64,000 nt of DNA, from assembly GCA_944990035.1 (NCBI GenBank), contig CALYLX010000096.1, positions 372,001 through 436,000 on the forward strand, given 5' to 3'. The notes beneath the pieces are model-generated. The model worked only from the letters and a program-made list of their open reading frames with translations, was not told the origin of the DNA and did not search any database. Positions within the stretch are counted from its first letter, which is position 1; each line of letters opens with the position of its first letter. The stretch is from Clitopilus passeckerianus (taxonomy: Eukaryota; Basidiomycota; Agaricomycetes; Agaricales; Entolomataceae). A program made the position numbers and the translations under genes. Shown one piece after another: positions 33,033 through 43,839 of this stretch.

Positions 33033-35971
33033 ATGAATTGGCTAAAGAAAGTTTGTGGTAAAAGGCTTCGCGCCTACGAAGTACAGCCTACACGAGCGGC
33101 CTCTGCTACCACATTGAACCCGGCAGCAGCAGCTGTCATTTCTATGCATTCGGGCCAGTACGCTGCGGGAAGAGATCTCAGCATAACTGCTACGATGAAT
33201 TATAGCCAACCCACGGATCCTTTGTCTGGTACGATTATATCTCTGCTTGTGTTCAAAACCGTATTAATTCGAGTACCCAGTCTCCCAATGGCTGTCTAAG
33301 TTTGCATCCGTTAACCAGTATGCGATCCAGGACGAGACGTACGAAAAATTGTCTCCCGGAACGTGTGCTTGGATTCTCGAGAAACCTGGGTTTGAAAGCT
33401 GGATCACCCAGAACTCAAGAACTTTTTGGGGACTAGGCATTCGTGGGTTGGGTTCCTCTATAACAACGTTCTATACGCTAATTAGAAGCTTTGTTTAGCT
33501 GGTGCGGGCAAAACCATCCTCACGTAAGAGTTGTGGCATCTGTTGTCGCTGTCCTCCCTCAACTAACTTTGCATAGGTCGTTTGTTATTCACCATCTAAG
33601 GAATCGCATTACTGCCCTCGGGACGGGCGACGTTGTTACCTTCTTTTACTGCCGATACAACAATAAACCCACGATAACGCAAATTCTGGCATCACTCTTG
33701 CTTCAGCTCGTTGATAGCTCAAAGCTAGTCGAAGCTCATGTCAACGACAACCTTTACGCCACCTGCAAAAAGCATGGGTCTGAACCCAATCGGTCTGCGC
33801 TAGAGTCGGCTCTCCTAACCTCCATCGGTCTGATTCCGAGAACTTTCATCGTGATAGATGCGCTGGACGAACTATGCGATTCCGTTCGAGAGGAACTCGT
33901 GGCAGATCTGGTGTCTTTGCCGCATTATCTGTTCATTACATCTCGCCAAACAACGATTGAGAGTCTCCAAGGGCCTGACTTACTCATTCAGGCTCCGGAC
34001 ACGGACTTTCGGAACTTCATCAGGCGAGAAATAAACCGCCTGCCTAAACTGAAATCGTTGCTCAGAGGTCAGAAAGAAGTCATTTCTGAAGTGGTCGAAA
34101 GCATAATCAAGAAATCAGACGGGATGTGAGAGCAACCGTTTTAAACTTTGGATCCATACTCATATCACAATGCGCAGGTTCCTTCTGTGTGCACTCCAGG
34201 TCTCCGCCCTTGGCGGTATCACCACAATCAAGAGTCTACGAAAGGCCATCCTGGCCCTCCCAACAACTCTCGCGGACATGTATGAGGTGACACTTGCCAG
34301 GATCAATACGCAGAGTGAAGAGGCGCGCTCGCTTGCCCTCCGAACCATCCTTTGGATCACTTGCGCTGTGCGCCCATTGCAATCCAATGAGATCAGAGCG
34401 GCACTGGCAGTCGAACTGGATTCCACGGAGTTGGACCCAGAGGGCGTCACGAATGAGGCAATATTAGTGTCTGTTTGTTGTGGCCTCGTCACAGCCAGCG
34501 AAGAAACAGGAGTACGACTCATCCGTAAGTTGTCCTCCAAGTACATAACCAAGTATATTAGACCAATGGTCTACAGATTACACCACCCACGATTTCTTCA
34601 CAAAGATCCACTGCAAGGAACCGTTTGATGATCCACACACGTTTGTAGCCATAATCTGCGCTATTTACCGTGGCTGTTCTGGTATCGACCATGACAGTGG
34701 AAGGGATCCAGCCAGATTCTTGCGCCAATCCAAGGAACGCTACCCATTTGTCGAGTATGCCCTGCTCAACCTTGGGCACCGCACATACCAGTCCTCACTT
34801 CTGCACGATGGTCACCTTCCCCCAGTTGTTCGACAATTTCTGTCGGAACGACAACGTCTCTATGTAAAGATGCCAGAATGGTTCTGGGATCGTGGTGACA
34901 TTTCTCACGCTGCTGCTCTCTATGGCCTCCTACGCTGGTTTGAGGAAAGCCTTGACGATACTACCTTCAATCGGCTGTCAAGCAGAGAAGCCACCCCACT
35001 TATCTATGCATGTGCTGGGGGGTCACACACGCATCATAGAATTTCTGCTGAAGAATGGTGCACTCCTTGAAATTGATCCGCAGGGCCCACAGCAGTTCCG
35101 GATTCTTGATGATGCCATGGGTAATGCAATGTGCGTCGGGAACGACGTGACTGTCAATGTAGGAGTTCTTTTGGAGTCTGCCGGTTCTTCCTTAACGGGA
35201 GATGGTGCGCTCACCCCAGCATCGAGTTTCGGCCAGGTTGAAACTACTCGGCTACTCCTCCGTCACCCACGTATCCAAAGCAATGCCGGCAATATTATCA
35301 ACCGAGGCGCTCTTCATGAAGCAGTTAAATACGGACACATCGAAATCGTCAAACTCCTGCTTGACTGCCCAACTATAGACGTCAACTCTAGGGCCTGGTA
35401 TGGGAATACTCCCTTCATGATTGCTGTCATGTACAGGCAGAACCAGATTGTCAAGTACCTTCGGACCTTACCAGGCGTGGATTACAACGCCCAAAATTAT
35501 GATCATTGCAGTGCACTCCATTTGGCGGTAGAAAATCGCATGGATGATGTAGTTGGTTACCTATTGAACATCCCAGACCTCGACTTCAATGCAAGAGACC
35601 ACGCAGGAAGAACGGCACTGCACAAAGCTTGTAGCCACGGAGCTACAAGTTCCCTTCGTTACCTCGTTCATTCTGGGAAAATGGAAATCAATGCGAAGGA
35701 TAAGTATGGTTCGACCCCGCTTCATTATGCGTCCTTCCGCGGAGAGAAGGAATGTGTCTCGGTCCTTTTGGAATGCGACTTGCCTCTCGAGATCAATACT
35801 CATGAGGAAAGCCAATATGGGCTGGGCGGCCTGCCAAAGGCTACAGCTCTTGACCTTGCCATCCGAGAGGGCCATACAGAAATCGGTGAGCTGCTGGAGA
35901 GAGCAGGCGCGTTACGGGCTGCAGATATCCAGGAGGATGGCGTTGAAGTTAATTCCGGTCCGAGTGTTTGA
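33033..35971 (+). pseudogene. NACHT-ankyrin NLR-like gene with a frameshift
   Basis: Exons 33033..33228, 33281..33442, 33499..33523, 33577..34125, 34178..34524 and 34577..35971 join in phase. The N terminus (MNWLKKVCGK) is short and differs from the 20.9-kb receptor, with a GQYAAGRDLSITATMN stretch. NACHT has Walker A GIPGAGKT and Walker B FIVIDALDEL. The C terminus has about eight ankyrin repeats, more diverged from one another than in the 20.9-kb gene. A run of six G at 35017-35022 puts the ankyrin part in another frame; five G would restore YACAGGHTRII. As written the protein stops at 35070 after the NACHT region and the start of the ankyrins. It is either a recent loss, an assembly error, or a naturally truncated receptor. 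Confidence 0.82.
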
Positions 35972-36234
35972 GGGCTTGGGCACAGTCCATTGGTCGACAA
36001 CCCTCTCGTGACTCCGATGCTTGTATCTATTCAATGGGCACTCTACGTCCCTTATAATCCCGGCCCTAGGCTCGATCCTTTCTCTATATCTACTCGTTAC
36101 CGACTCCCCAACGTTTTCTTCGTATCGAGGCTCATTCTGCGCAATTCTAGTACGATACCTATACATATATCGGCGTAAATAACCTTCATACTTTCGCCTC
36201 AAACGATATCTCCAAACGTAACCCATCCAGCCTT
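35972..36234. other. Spacer after the NACHT-ankyrin pseudogene
   Basis: No supported gene; 3' flank of the receptor gene leading into repeat block 3. Confidence 0.5.
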
Positions 36235-37440
36235 GACAAGTTCCTCGTACTCCTTCCTAGCCCCAGCAAAGGGGAAAGTGTCCTCTCCGCATGCTCTCAT
36301 CCTCCTCTCCACCGTAAACCCAAACAGGTTCCTCAAGCTCCTCAGCAGCCCAGCAACAATTTCCAGTTATTCTCCACTAAATCTCCGGTTGTTGGAAGGC
36401 CATGCATTCGAAGAAGCGGCAGAGAGAGGTGCAGTGCGGTGCGAGGGACAAAAGGGTCTATGGAGGCTTGACTGGAAGCGTGCTGAGCCAGGTGGAAGAG
36501 ATAGGGAGGGGAGAAGAGCAATCTCCTCACCAGAGAGCAAAAGAAGTCGAGGTGATGGAACAAGGCGGGTTGACTGGTACGAATTTAGCTCATGCTGTGA
36601 AAGTCGGAGGAGAGGTACGTACCCAGGCCGACTTGAACGTTCCCAGATGTCTGTGTGCGGTAATGATGAAGATGTCGACGGTCCAGTTTTCTGGAGTGCA
36701 CATGTTCTCTGAGAGCCACGAATTGCTGCAGATTTGTCCGTTAATGGAGGGATGGGGACATATCGTCTTCCGAGGCGTCCGTTGGGTGTACATTTTCATC
36801 TTCGCTAGACGGCGTGGTTGCTTGTCGACCGATTATGTCCTCTCGTCTTCTTTTGCCTCGTTCACACTGGCGTCCGCGACCGTGACCGCGCTCGATGTCG
36901 AGGTGGTCGGCGTTAGTCCGGTAGCAGGGAGCTTAGCATTGAATGGGGCATATGCACGTGTCCTGACGTAGGTTTTCGAGGTTAGATTTACGCCCAGTGG
37001 GGTCTGTAGGGAAAAAAAGACTGAATTTAGTTCAAGCGCTGAACTCGAATTTAGGAGAGGACTTACAGATGGCCAGCTATTCGCAGGTTAGGGGAAGGCG
37101 CCCTCTCTACATGCTTTTCATACACTTCCTCCGTAAGCCTCAGCAGGTTCCTCGTACCCCACCAATCCCAGCTCCGATTTCAAGTTCTTCCCCACCAAAT
37201 CTCCGATCGTTGGGGGCCTAGGCATTCGAGAGCGCGGCAGAGAGAGGAGGAAGGGAGTGTGAGGAAGAAGACGGGGTATGGAAGGCCCTGGGTGGAAGCG
37301 TACTGAGGTCGGCTGATTCGTGATTGCCACAAAACATACAGGGCGGAGGGGAAGAATCTCCTTGCGCGAGTAGAGATGATGGGACGAGACAGATTGATTG
37401 GTACGAGTGCAGCTCATGCGGTGAATTAGGGAGAGGATTG
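36235..37440 (-). repeat. Repeat block 3 (units R5 and R6)
   Basis: R5 is about 36235-36600 and R6 about 36960-37440, in the same order and spacing as R3 and R4. R6 keeps a minus-strand start MPRPPTIGDLVG and a clear intron (donor GTAAGT, acceptor CTACAG, about 37000-37070 in plus coordinates). Frames are broken by small shifts in both units. The block lies upstream of peptide gene D. Confidence 0.6.
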
Positions 37441-38019
37441 CGAGAAGGACAGCATGACGTCATCTCGGCCTGAAGCAATGCGCAATGCTACCGGCTTATA
37501 ATATGATACCAATCTAATGTACCTCGGTAGCCTGTCACGGGCATATTTGCCGTTTACGGGGGTCACCAACCCCGGATTCTCAACATGAGCCTCAAACAAA
37601 TATCGTCGTGCCGATTGCCACCGTAGTTTGACCGTACTTCATGGTTTTTAGGTCCAACAGAGATCAGACGCTGAGATGAAATCTATAATCGACTCCTCCG
37701 TGCATTCGTGTTTTTTTTTTCCCATATGAGCGGTATCGAGACGAATTCATGTAACACACCCGTACCGTGCTCGCCCCGAATACAGGATGGGAATACTGAA
37801 TTCGCGTATAAACCAATACTAATACACTGATCTGACTGTATGCCAGAGAAACCACGAGTGGAGGCTAACAATCTCCCTCTCTGGTCCCCGAGCGTGATTG
37901 TTGTCTCACGTACATCTTTTCTACACAGTCCTACGATATAAAAGCCTACTCACAATGAAAGAAAACTCTCAACAAAACAACACTCCCAACCTCTACCCAG
38001 CACAAGCCAGTAGATCATC
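37441..38019 (+). other. Upstream region of peptide gene D
   Basis: This is a diverged copy of the regions upstream of genes A and B (T-run near 37710, AATATCGTCGTGCCGATTG near 37600). It ends with the shared box and TATA. No gene is supported. Confidence 0.5.
37856..37942 (+). promoter_or_regulatory. Peptide D promoter: upstream box and TATA box
   Basis: The upstream box (37856-37892, slightly altered) and TATA (37937-37942, in CTACGATATAAA) lie 83 bp before the ATG, the same arrangement as in genes A to C. Confidence 0.68.
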
Positions 38020-38308
38020 ATGAAGTTGCTCCTCGTCACCCTCACTGCAACCCTTCTCTCCGTCGTCTCTGCTGCTCCGGGACTCGTCCCGGTCAAAAGA
38101 ACCCTTACTTGGTCGACCCCGGAAGGCCACTGCTTTTACATCTGCTATCACGGCAAAGATGGCGACACATACACCTATTTCCCAGATAACACCCATGAAA
38201 ATGCCGCGTAAGTCCTGAAAAATTCAGATAAAATCACCGACCATGGCTGATGCTCTGATAAAAAGTTACAATTGCTTGTGCTCTGATGGTTCAACTAATT
38301 GGGTTTGA
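38020..38308 (+). CDS. Secreted cysteine peptide D (Kex2-type precursor)
   Basis: A 76-aa precursor from join(38020..38207,38266..38308). The signal peptide is conserved. The propeptide is cut to PGLVPVKR, so most of the acidic pro-segment is gone, but the dibasic site is kept. The mature part has C-x3-C-x23-C-x-C and DTYTYFPDN and ends at WV as in B. It is the most diverged of the four. It lies 371 bp from the convergent GMC gene. Loss of the pro-segment with retention of KR suggests that cleavage, not the pro-segment sequence, matters. Confidence 0.8.
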
Positions 38309-38679
38309 TTTGGGCCATTAGCACAAATTTGATGTCATTATCTATTGTCGAGAGAAATACCGCGAGTGCTGCTTGCACCGAGAATCTAGAAAAAATCAAA
38401 TCAGAGGGAAAGGCGGACAACTCTATGGTGTCACGAAAATCAGCGGGGTGTATTAATTGAAAAGACTATACAATGCAAAGAGTAGATAAATAATTATTGT
38501 CCGTGATGATGCAAAGTGAGATGCGATGCGTATGCAGGTAAAAGTACAAATGCGGTTGGTGATGCGAGAGTGGGAGTTGATAAAAATACAAATGCGGTGA
38601 ACGAGAAAAGATTAAAAGTCGTCGTAATATCTAAAAGGTCCATAGTCCATTTTTAAAGAAAGAAAGCACTCAAACCTCT

Positions 38680-40886
38680 TCACTCTAATATCTTCACCTC
38701 CCCATACTGCTCCTTCAAACTCTCCAACGTCCTCGCAGGAACCTGCGGTCCATCCCTCCTCCCCGCAATAATATCATCCGAAATCTTCTCCGCCATAGCA
38801 TACACCGTCGCCACCGTATGCGTCGCCACATTAATCGGCATACTCCCCGCATCAACAACCCTCAAATTCCGCGTCCCATAAACTTTCATCTTCGAATCCA
38901 CAACACCACCAATCTCCCTAGCCGCCATAGAGGTAGTTCCAACGGGGTGCCACACGCTTATAGTCCACTCTCGACAGAAATCATCCCACTGCTCGAGGGT
39001 CTTGTACGACTCGGGAGGCTGGTTCGGCCGCTCGACGTATGATTTGGTGGGCTCGGTCTCCATCATGATCGTCCTCATGAACCTCGTCCACTGCGCAGCG
39101 ACCTTCCAATCGAACGAAAACTCGTTATACTTCGGATCCACAAGCGGGATCGCGAACGGGTCGCTGGTGTTGACATGGACATTCCCAGCACTGTACGGTC
39201 GGAGGAGGAACGTGACGAGGTTGATATAGCTCCGTCCTGGGATAGGCGCGTAGTTGGAGGATGCGATGCCGCCTTTGGGTACGACGCTGAATTCGACCTG
39301 GGTGACTTTGCCTTCGGCGAGGTGGCGGCGGTTGATGGCAAGGTGCTTTTTGCGGATGGGGGACAGGTCGGCTTTGGACAATTCGTCGTCGAGTTCGGCG
39401 AGGAGGTCGGTTACGTTGAAGGCTTCGGGGAAGGTCTGGAGCGGGAAGAAGGAGAGTGTGGCTGGGGAAGCGTTGTAGACACCCGTTCCGTTGGCTTTGT
39501 ATTCCTCCCATGCAGCCTGGTCGCGTTCGGGGGAGTTGCGGTAGATGTCTGCAGAAGTATGTTAGACCAATACTGCTTCAAAATATGCAAAGGAAAACGT
39601 ACCCCAAGTATCATAAGGAGCATCCTCCTTCAACAGGAAATCCGTGTTGAATTCCAAATGATCCTGCAAGTTTTCCCCGACTTCAGGAATATCCAACACG
39701 GCGGGGATATCAAGGCCTTCGAGCAAGGTCTTGTTGCCAACACCAGACAACTCGAGGATCTGCGGGCTCTTGAGCGACCCAGCAGAGAGTATGACCTCCC
39801 TCGTGACGTTGGCGGTGAACCTCTCCTCAGGGTTGCTAGGCGAGCCAAACTCAACACCATTCGCGAGGAGTGAGGTGGTGTTGGTCAACGCAGCGTCGGA
39901 GGGAACAGTAGACTCGTCGAAAAGAACCTTTGTAGCCTCGGCATTAATGAGGACGAGAAGGTTCGTCCTATCAAGGACCGGCTGAAGGTACCCAGTGGTC
40001 GAATACGATCGCGTATTCGTCTTGGGATCAACACTCCTCGCAGTGAGTGTGAGACCAGTCGAATTCCCTCCTTCAGGGTCCGAGTTGACATACCCACCCC
40101 GGTTGAGGAAGGCTTGGTGGACATCGTAGATGTACGGCGTCGCAGCGGTGTTGTTGCCATTAAACCCAACCTTGATAGGCCCACCCACCGCCCCATCGCG
40201 GGCATTGGCCAACCCAGGCACGTCATCGTTTCCCGGAAGCCAGCCGGTGGGTCCAGGAGTCACATCGTCGAGCTTTGTGAAATACGGCTTGATATTCTCC
40301 CAATTCCAGCCAGGGTTCCCCAGCTCCTCCCACGCATCATACTCGTCCTTCGACCCACGCGCGTAATTGTGGTACGTCAACCCAGAAGAACCACCGAGGA
40401 ACTTCCCGCGGGGCTGCTCGATACGGCGGTTGTGCACGCCAGGCTGAGGGACAGTTTTGATGAGCCAGTCGAAGGTGGCGTTGTTGCGTGCGCGGCCGAA
40501 GAGACCGGGCACGTTGATGAGGTCTTCGTCGGGGAAGTACCCGCCTGCTTCGATAACGCCTACGGTGTAGGAAGGGTTGGCGGAGAGGCGGTTGGCGAGG
40601 ACGAGCCCTGCGGAGCCGCCACCGACGATGAGGTAGTCGAACTTCTGGGAGGAGAAGAGTTGTTTATCCTCGATGATGCCTGGAGAGGGTAACGTTAGTT
40701 TGAGAATGTGCAGTTGAATTTGATAGACATACCAAAAGGACGCTTTGCATCCGTTGTAGCGCTGTCCTGGTTGGAACTAGCAGTTCTGGGTTCTGCCTGT
40801 GGTTCCTCCCTAGCAATAGGCTGCTTGAAGGAAGTAGCAGCCAAAGCGATGGGGATCAAAGCGGAGAGTGTTGCAAGGCCGCGCAT
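38680..40886 (-). CDS. Secreted GMC oxidoreductase (FAD-dependent)
   Basis: Glucose-methanol-choline family flavoenzymes oxidise alcohols or sugars and make H2O2; in wood- and litter-decay fungi this feeds peroxidases. The model is complement(join(38680..39548,39603..40679,40733..40886)), 699 aa. A signal peptide (MRGLATLSALIPIALAA) leads to a polar linker. The FAD fold starts at LIVGGGSAGLVLANRL. The GMC signature RGKFLGGSSGLTYHNYARG lies near residue 140. The active-site part is WHPVGTTSM, and the second conserved His is in ATHTVATVYAMAEK. It looks like an aryl-alcohol oxidase or dehydrogenase relative, slightly long for the family; substrate unknown. Three damaged copies lie in this window. 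Confidence 0.92.
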
Positions 40887-41830
40887 CTTCTATTGCTTTC
40901 TTCGAATAATCCTGAGATAAATCCAGAGGAGAGCTGAGGAAGAAGTCCTTGACGATAGTTTCTAGTTCTTGGACAAAAACCCATTATATAGTCTCCAAAG
41001 GCCTGGTCGAGCCACATATGAGAGGGAATCCTTGGCAACCTCCTCTGGCATATCCGTTAGCGTTTCAGGATGTTTGAGGAGGGAGAGTTTATTCGATAGG
41101 CGAAGGCCGGGGAACTCAGGTTGCAGTGCTAGGCCCTCGATGTATTGGGGCAAGATAGGAGGGCGGGTCGGTAGGGAAAGGTGGAGTTCATGGTGGTCGA
41201 GTAAGGCTGTCGACGCGTGTGAGATGCTGACTTGACGCGTTTGTTGAGTTGTTGGGAAACCCCGACATTCCCTTTCGGACACTCATCCCGAAATTTAAAC
41301 CGTTCCGCTGCCAGACTTCTCCTCGTAATGTTGAAGACATCAATGCAAGCAACGCTGTCTCTCTGAACCTCTTCTCTTAATTGAAGAGTTTAAACGATTG
41401 CTGTTGTACGGCGGCAAAGCTGAAACAATTCTTCGGAGTATCGGTTTGAGCTCATCCTCGGCCATACCCTGGGTCTAACCTGCTCAAAGTCAGCCTCGGT
41501 CATGCAGACGGAGATCAGAGCAGGGGTTGGTGAGCCAGGGTGCCCAGCAAACGTTTGAGTAGGAACCATTACAGCGAACGCTATCCGATGTAAGGCTCCA
41601 GACTGAGTCGTTGCTCGGGTTTTCTCTCAGAAACTCACATTTACGGTATTCACAGCAAATTCTTTGTAAAATAGGCGCTGGGCGCCTGACCTGATCAGAC
41701 GACAGTGATACGTGTTGCCACCACAGCCCGATCTCACAACACCCGTATGTACATCCTCCATTTCCCGTTTGCGCCCCGATTTCTCACTTAGCTTTTCCCA
41801 CTAGAGCCCAAAGCTTCGCCACATGATCAT
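40887..41830. other. Intergenic interval between GMC and ankyrin genes
   Basis: These two divergent genes are 944 bp apart. The frames at 40962-41282 have no recognisable domain. I see no gene. Confidence 0.5.
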
Positions 41831-43839
41831 ATGAGCTTTGGATTAAACTTGTTACAGCCGTTACTCCTCGCCATCGTGGCCATAGCATTTGGATGTCTCT
41901 TCTGGAGGTACCAACAGCATCCAGCCAATCGTAAAGAAACTCAAGCTTTAGACCTCGCCGAAGAAAACCTTAGCTCGGACTCAAACCCTTCCGATACGAA
42001 GATTGCCTCACAGGCGTCCGTTAGCCACGACCTCAAACATCGAGCAACTTTGGAGGAGCAAGCCGAAGCCGATAGGTGCATCCTATCCAAATCGTATCAG
42101 AGTCTGCCTCCTCCAATTCGGGAGACAGTAGAACCTGCCGTGTTGAAGAATCTCCTGGCTACATACTGCAACATTTCCCAGGACGCCTGTTCCGCATGCC
42201 TCAAGGATGATCCCAATATCCGGGCGCTTCTTCTGCAGGGTTGGGATAAGGGGACATTTGAAGCTCTGTGCAGGAAATGTGAGTATCCTCTTCAATACCT
42301 TGGCGACGAAATCTGACTATCAATACTCTTTTAGCGACCTTCTTTCCCCACACAATGGAGCAGAGGACACCACTACACATTGCTGTCATCGAAGGGTGGG
42401 CAAATGCAGTGAAAGCAATAGTGCAATGGTCAGCCTCAGGCGACAACGACGACAATCCTATAAGCCGTGACATCCCCCCACGGTCCACAACGTGTCAATG
42501 TGAAGGCGACGACATATTCCTGGGGCTGAACGCACAAGACGCCCGCGGCCGAACACCTATCTCGTACGCGGCCGAGATGGGGGAGGAGTCAATTACAAAG
42601 GTCCTGCTTGAGCATGGAGGCATCGAGGTGGACTCGAAAGACAACAATGGCAGGACTCCCATTTGGTACGCAGTCTTCAAAGACAACACGTCAATCGCCA
42701 AGCTCCTGCTTGAACATGGAGGTGTCGAGGTGAACTCGAAGGACAACCATGGCAGGACTCCCTTTGGGTACGCAGTCCTCGATGGCAATGTGTCAATCGT
42801 CAAGCTCCTACTTGAACATGGAGGCATCGAGGTGGACTCGAAGGACAACGATGGCAAGGCACCGCTTTCCTACGCGGGCCAGAAGGGCGAGGAAGTGATT
42901 GTCAAGCTCCTTCTGGAGCATGGGGGTGTAGACGTGAACTCAAAGGACAACAAGGGCCGGAATCCCTTCTCGTACGCAGCTGGATGTGACTCTGACTCAA
43001 TTGTGAAGCTCCTGCTTGAGCATGGAGGTGTCGAGGTGGATTCAAACGACAACAACGGTTGGACTCCCTTTTTATACGCGGTCAAGAACGGCAAAGATTC
43101 CATCATAAAGCTCCTACTTGAACACGGGGGCGTTGCGGTGGACTTGACAGATGACACGGGTCGGACTCCCTTGTCATATGGGGCCGTGTTGGGCCATGAG
43201 TCGATCGTGAAGCTCCTCCTCGAGCACGGCGGTGTCAATGTGGACTCGAAGGACAACGATGGTCGTACTCCCTTTTCATATGCCGCTGGATTGAAAGAGG
43301 GCGGAGAAGCGATTGTCAGGCTCTTTCTTGACCTCGGAGGCGTCGAGGTGGACTCAAGGGACAATGACGGCCGGACACCCTTTTCATATGCAGCTCAGAG
43401 GGGCACTGTGTCGACTGTGGAGCTTCTGCTTCAGCATGGGGGTGTAGAGGTGGGCTTGAAGGACAACAGTGGCAGGACTCCCCTTTCATATGCGGCCGAG
43501 AGCGGCAAAGACTCAACCGTCAAGCTCCTGCTTGAGCACGGAGGCGTCGAGGTGGATTCAACGGACAATCATGGTCGGACTCCCCTATCATATGCTGCTG
43601 AGCACTCGTGGTGGACCTCCACGGAGTCAGCCATCAAAACCTTGAACCTCCTTCTTCAGTCTGGAGTTGTCAATGTGAATTTGAAGGATATCTACGGCGG
43701 GACTCCCCTTTCATACGCGGTCAAGGAGGGCGAGGAATCAATTATCAAGCTCCTGCGTGAGCATGGTGCTACTAATCCACTGCGATTCGGAGGGCAGCAT
43801 TTCAGAGTGGACTTAGGGGAAACCATCTCGGCGGAATAG
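41831..43839 (+). CDS. Ankyrin protein with predicted N-terminal membrane anchor
   Basis: The model is join(41831..42278,42335..43839), 650 aa. Residues about 8-25 (LLQPLLLAIVAIAFGCLFW) look like a single membrane segment. Residues 80-155 match the N-terminal module of the 20.9-kb receptor, including RALLLQGWDKGTFEAL, and the intron sits at the same place and phase before the STF motif. NACHT is absent and about 13 ankyrin repeats of 34 residues follow (LLEHGGVEVDSKDNxGRTPFSYAA). It may be a membrane-bound partner, decoy or regulator of the NACHT-ankyrin receptors, or an independent protein; that is inference only. Part of its 3' end and flank is copied at 62.6-64.0 kb. Confidence 0.85.
42540..43780 (+). 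repeat. Tandem 102-bp ankyrin-coding repeats
   Basis: About 12 units of about 102 bp, related in sequence to those of the 20.9-kb receptor (LLEHGGVEVDSKDN core), but less uniform. I saw no perfect duplicate block here. Confidence 0.75.
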
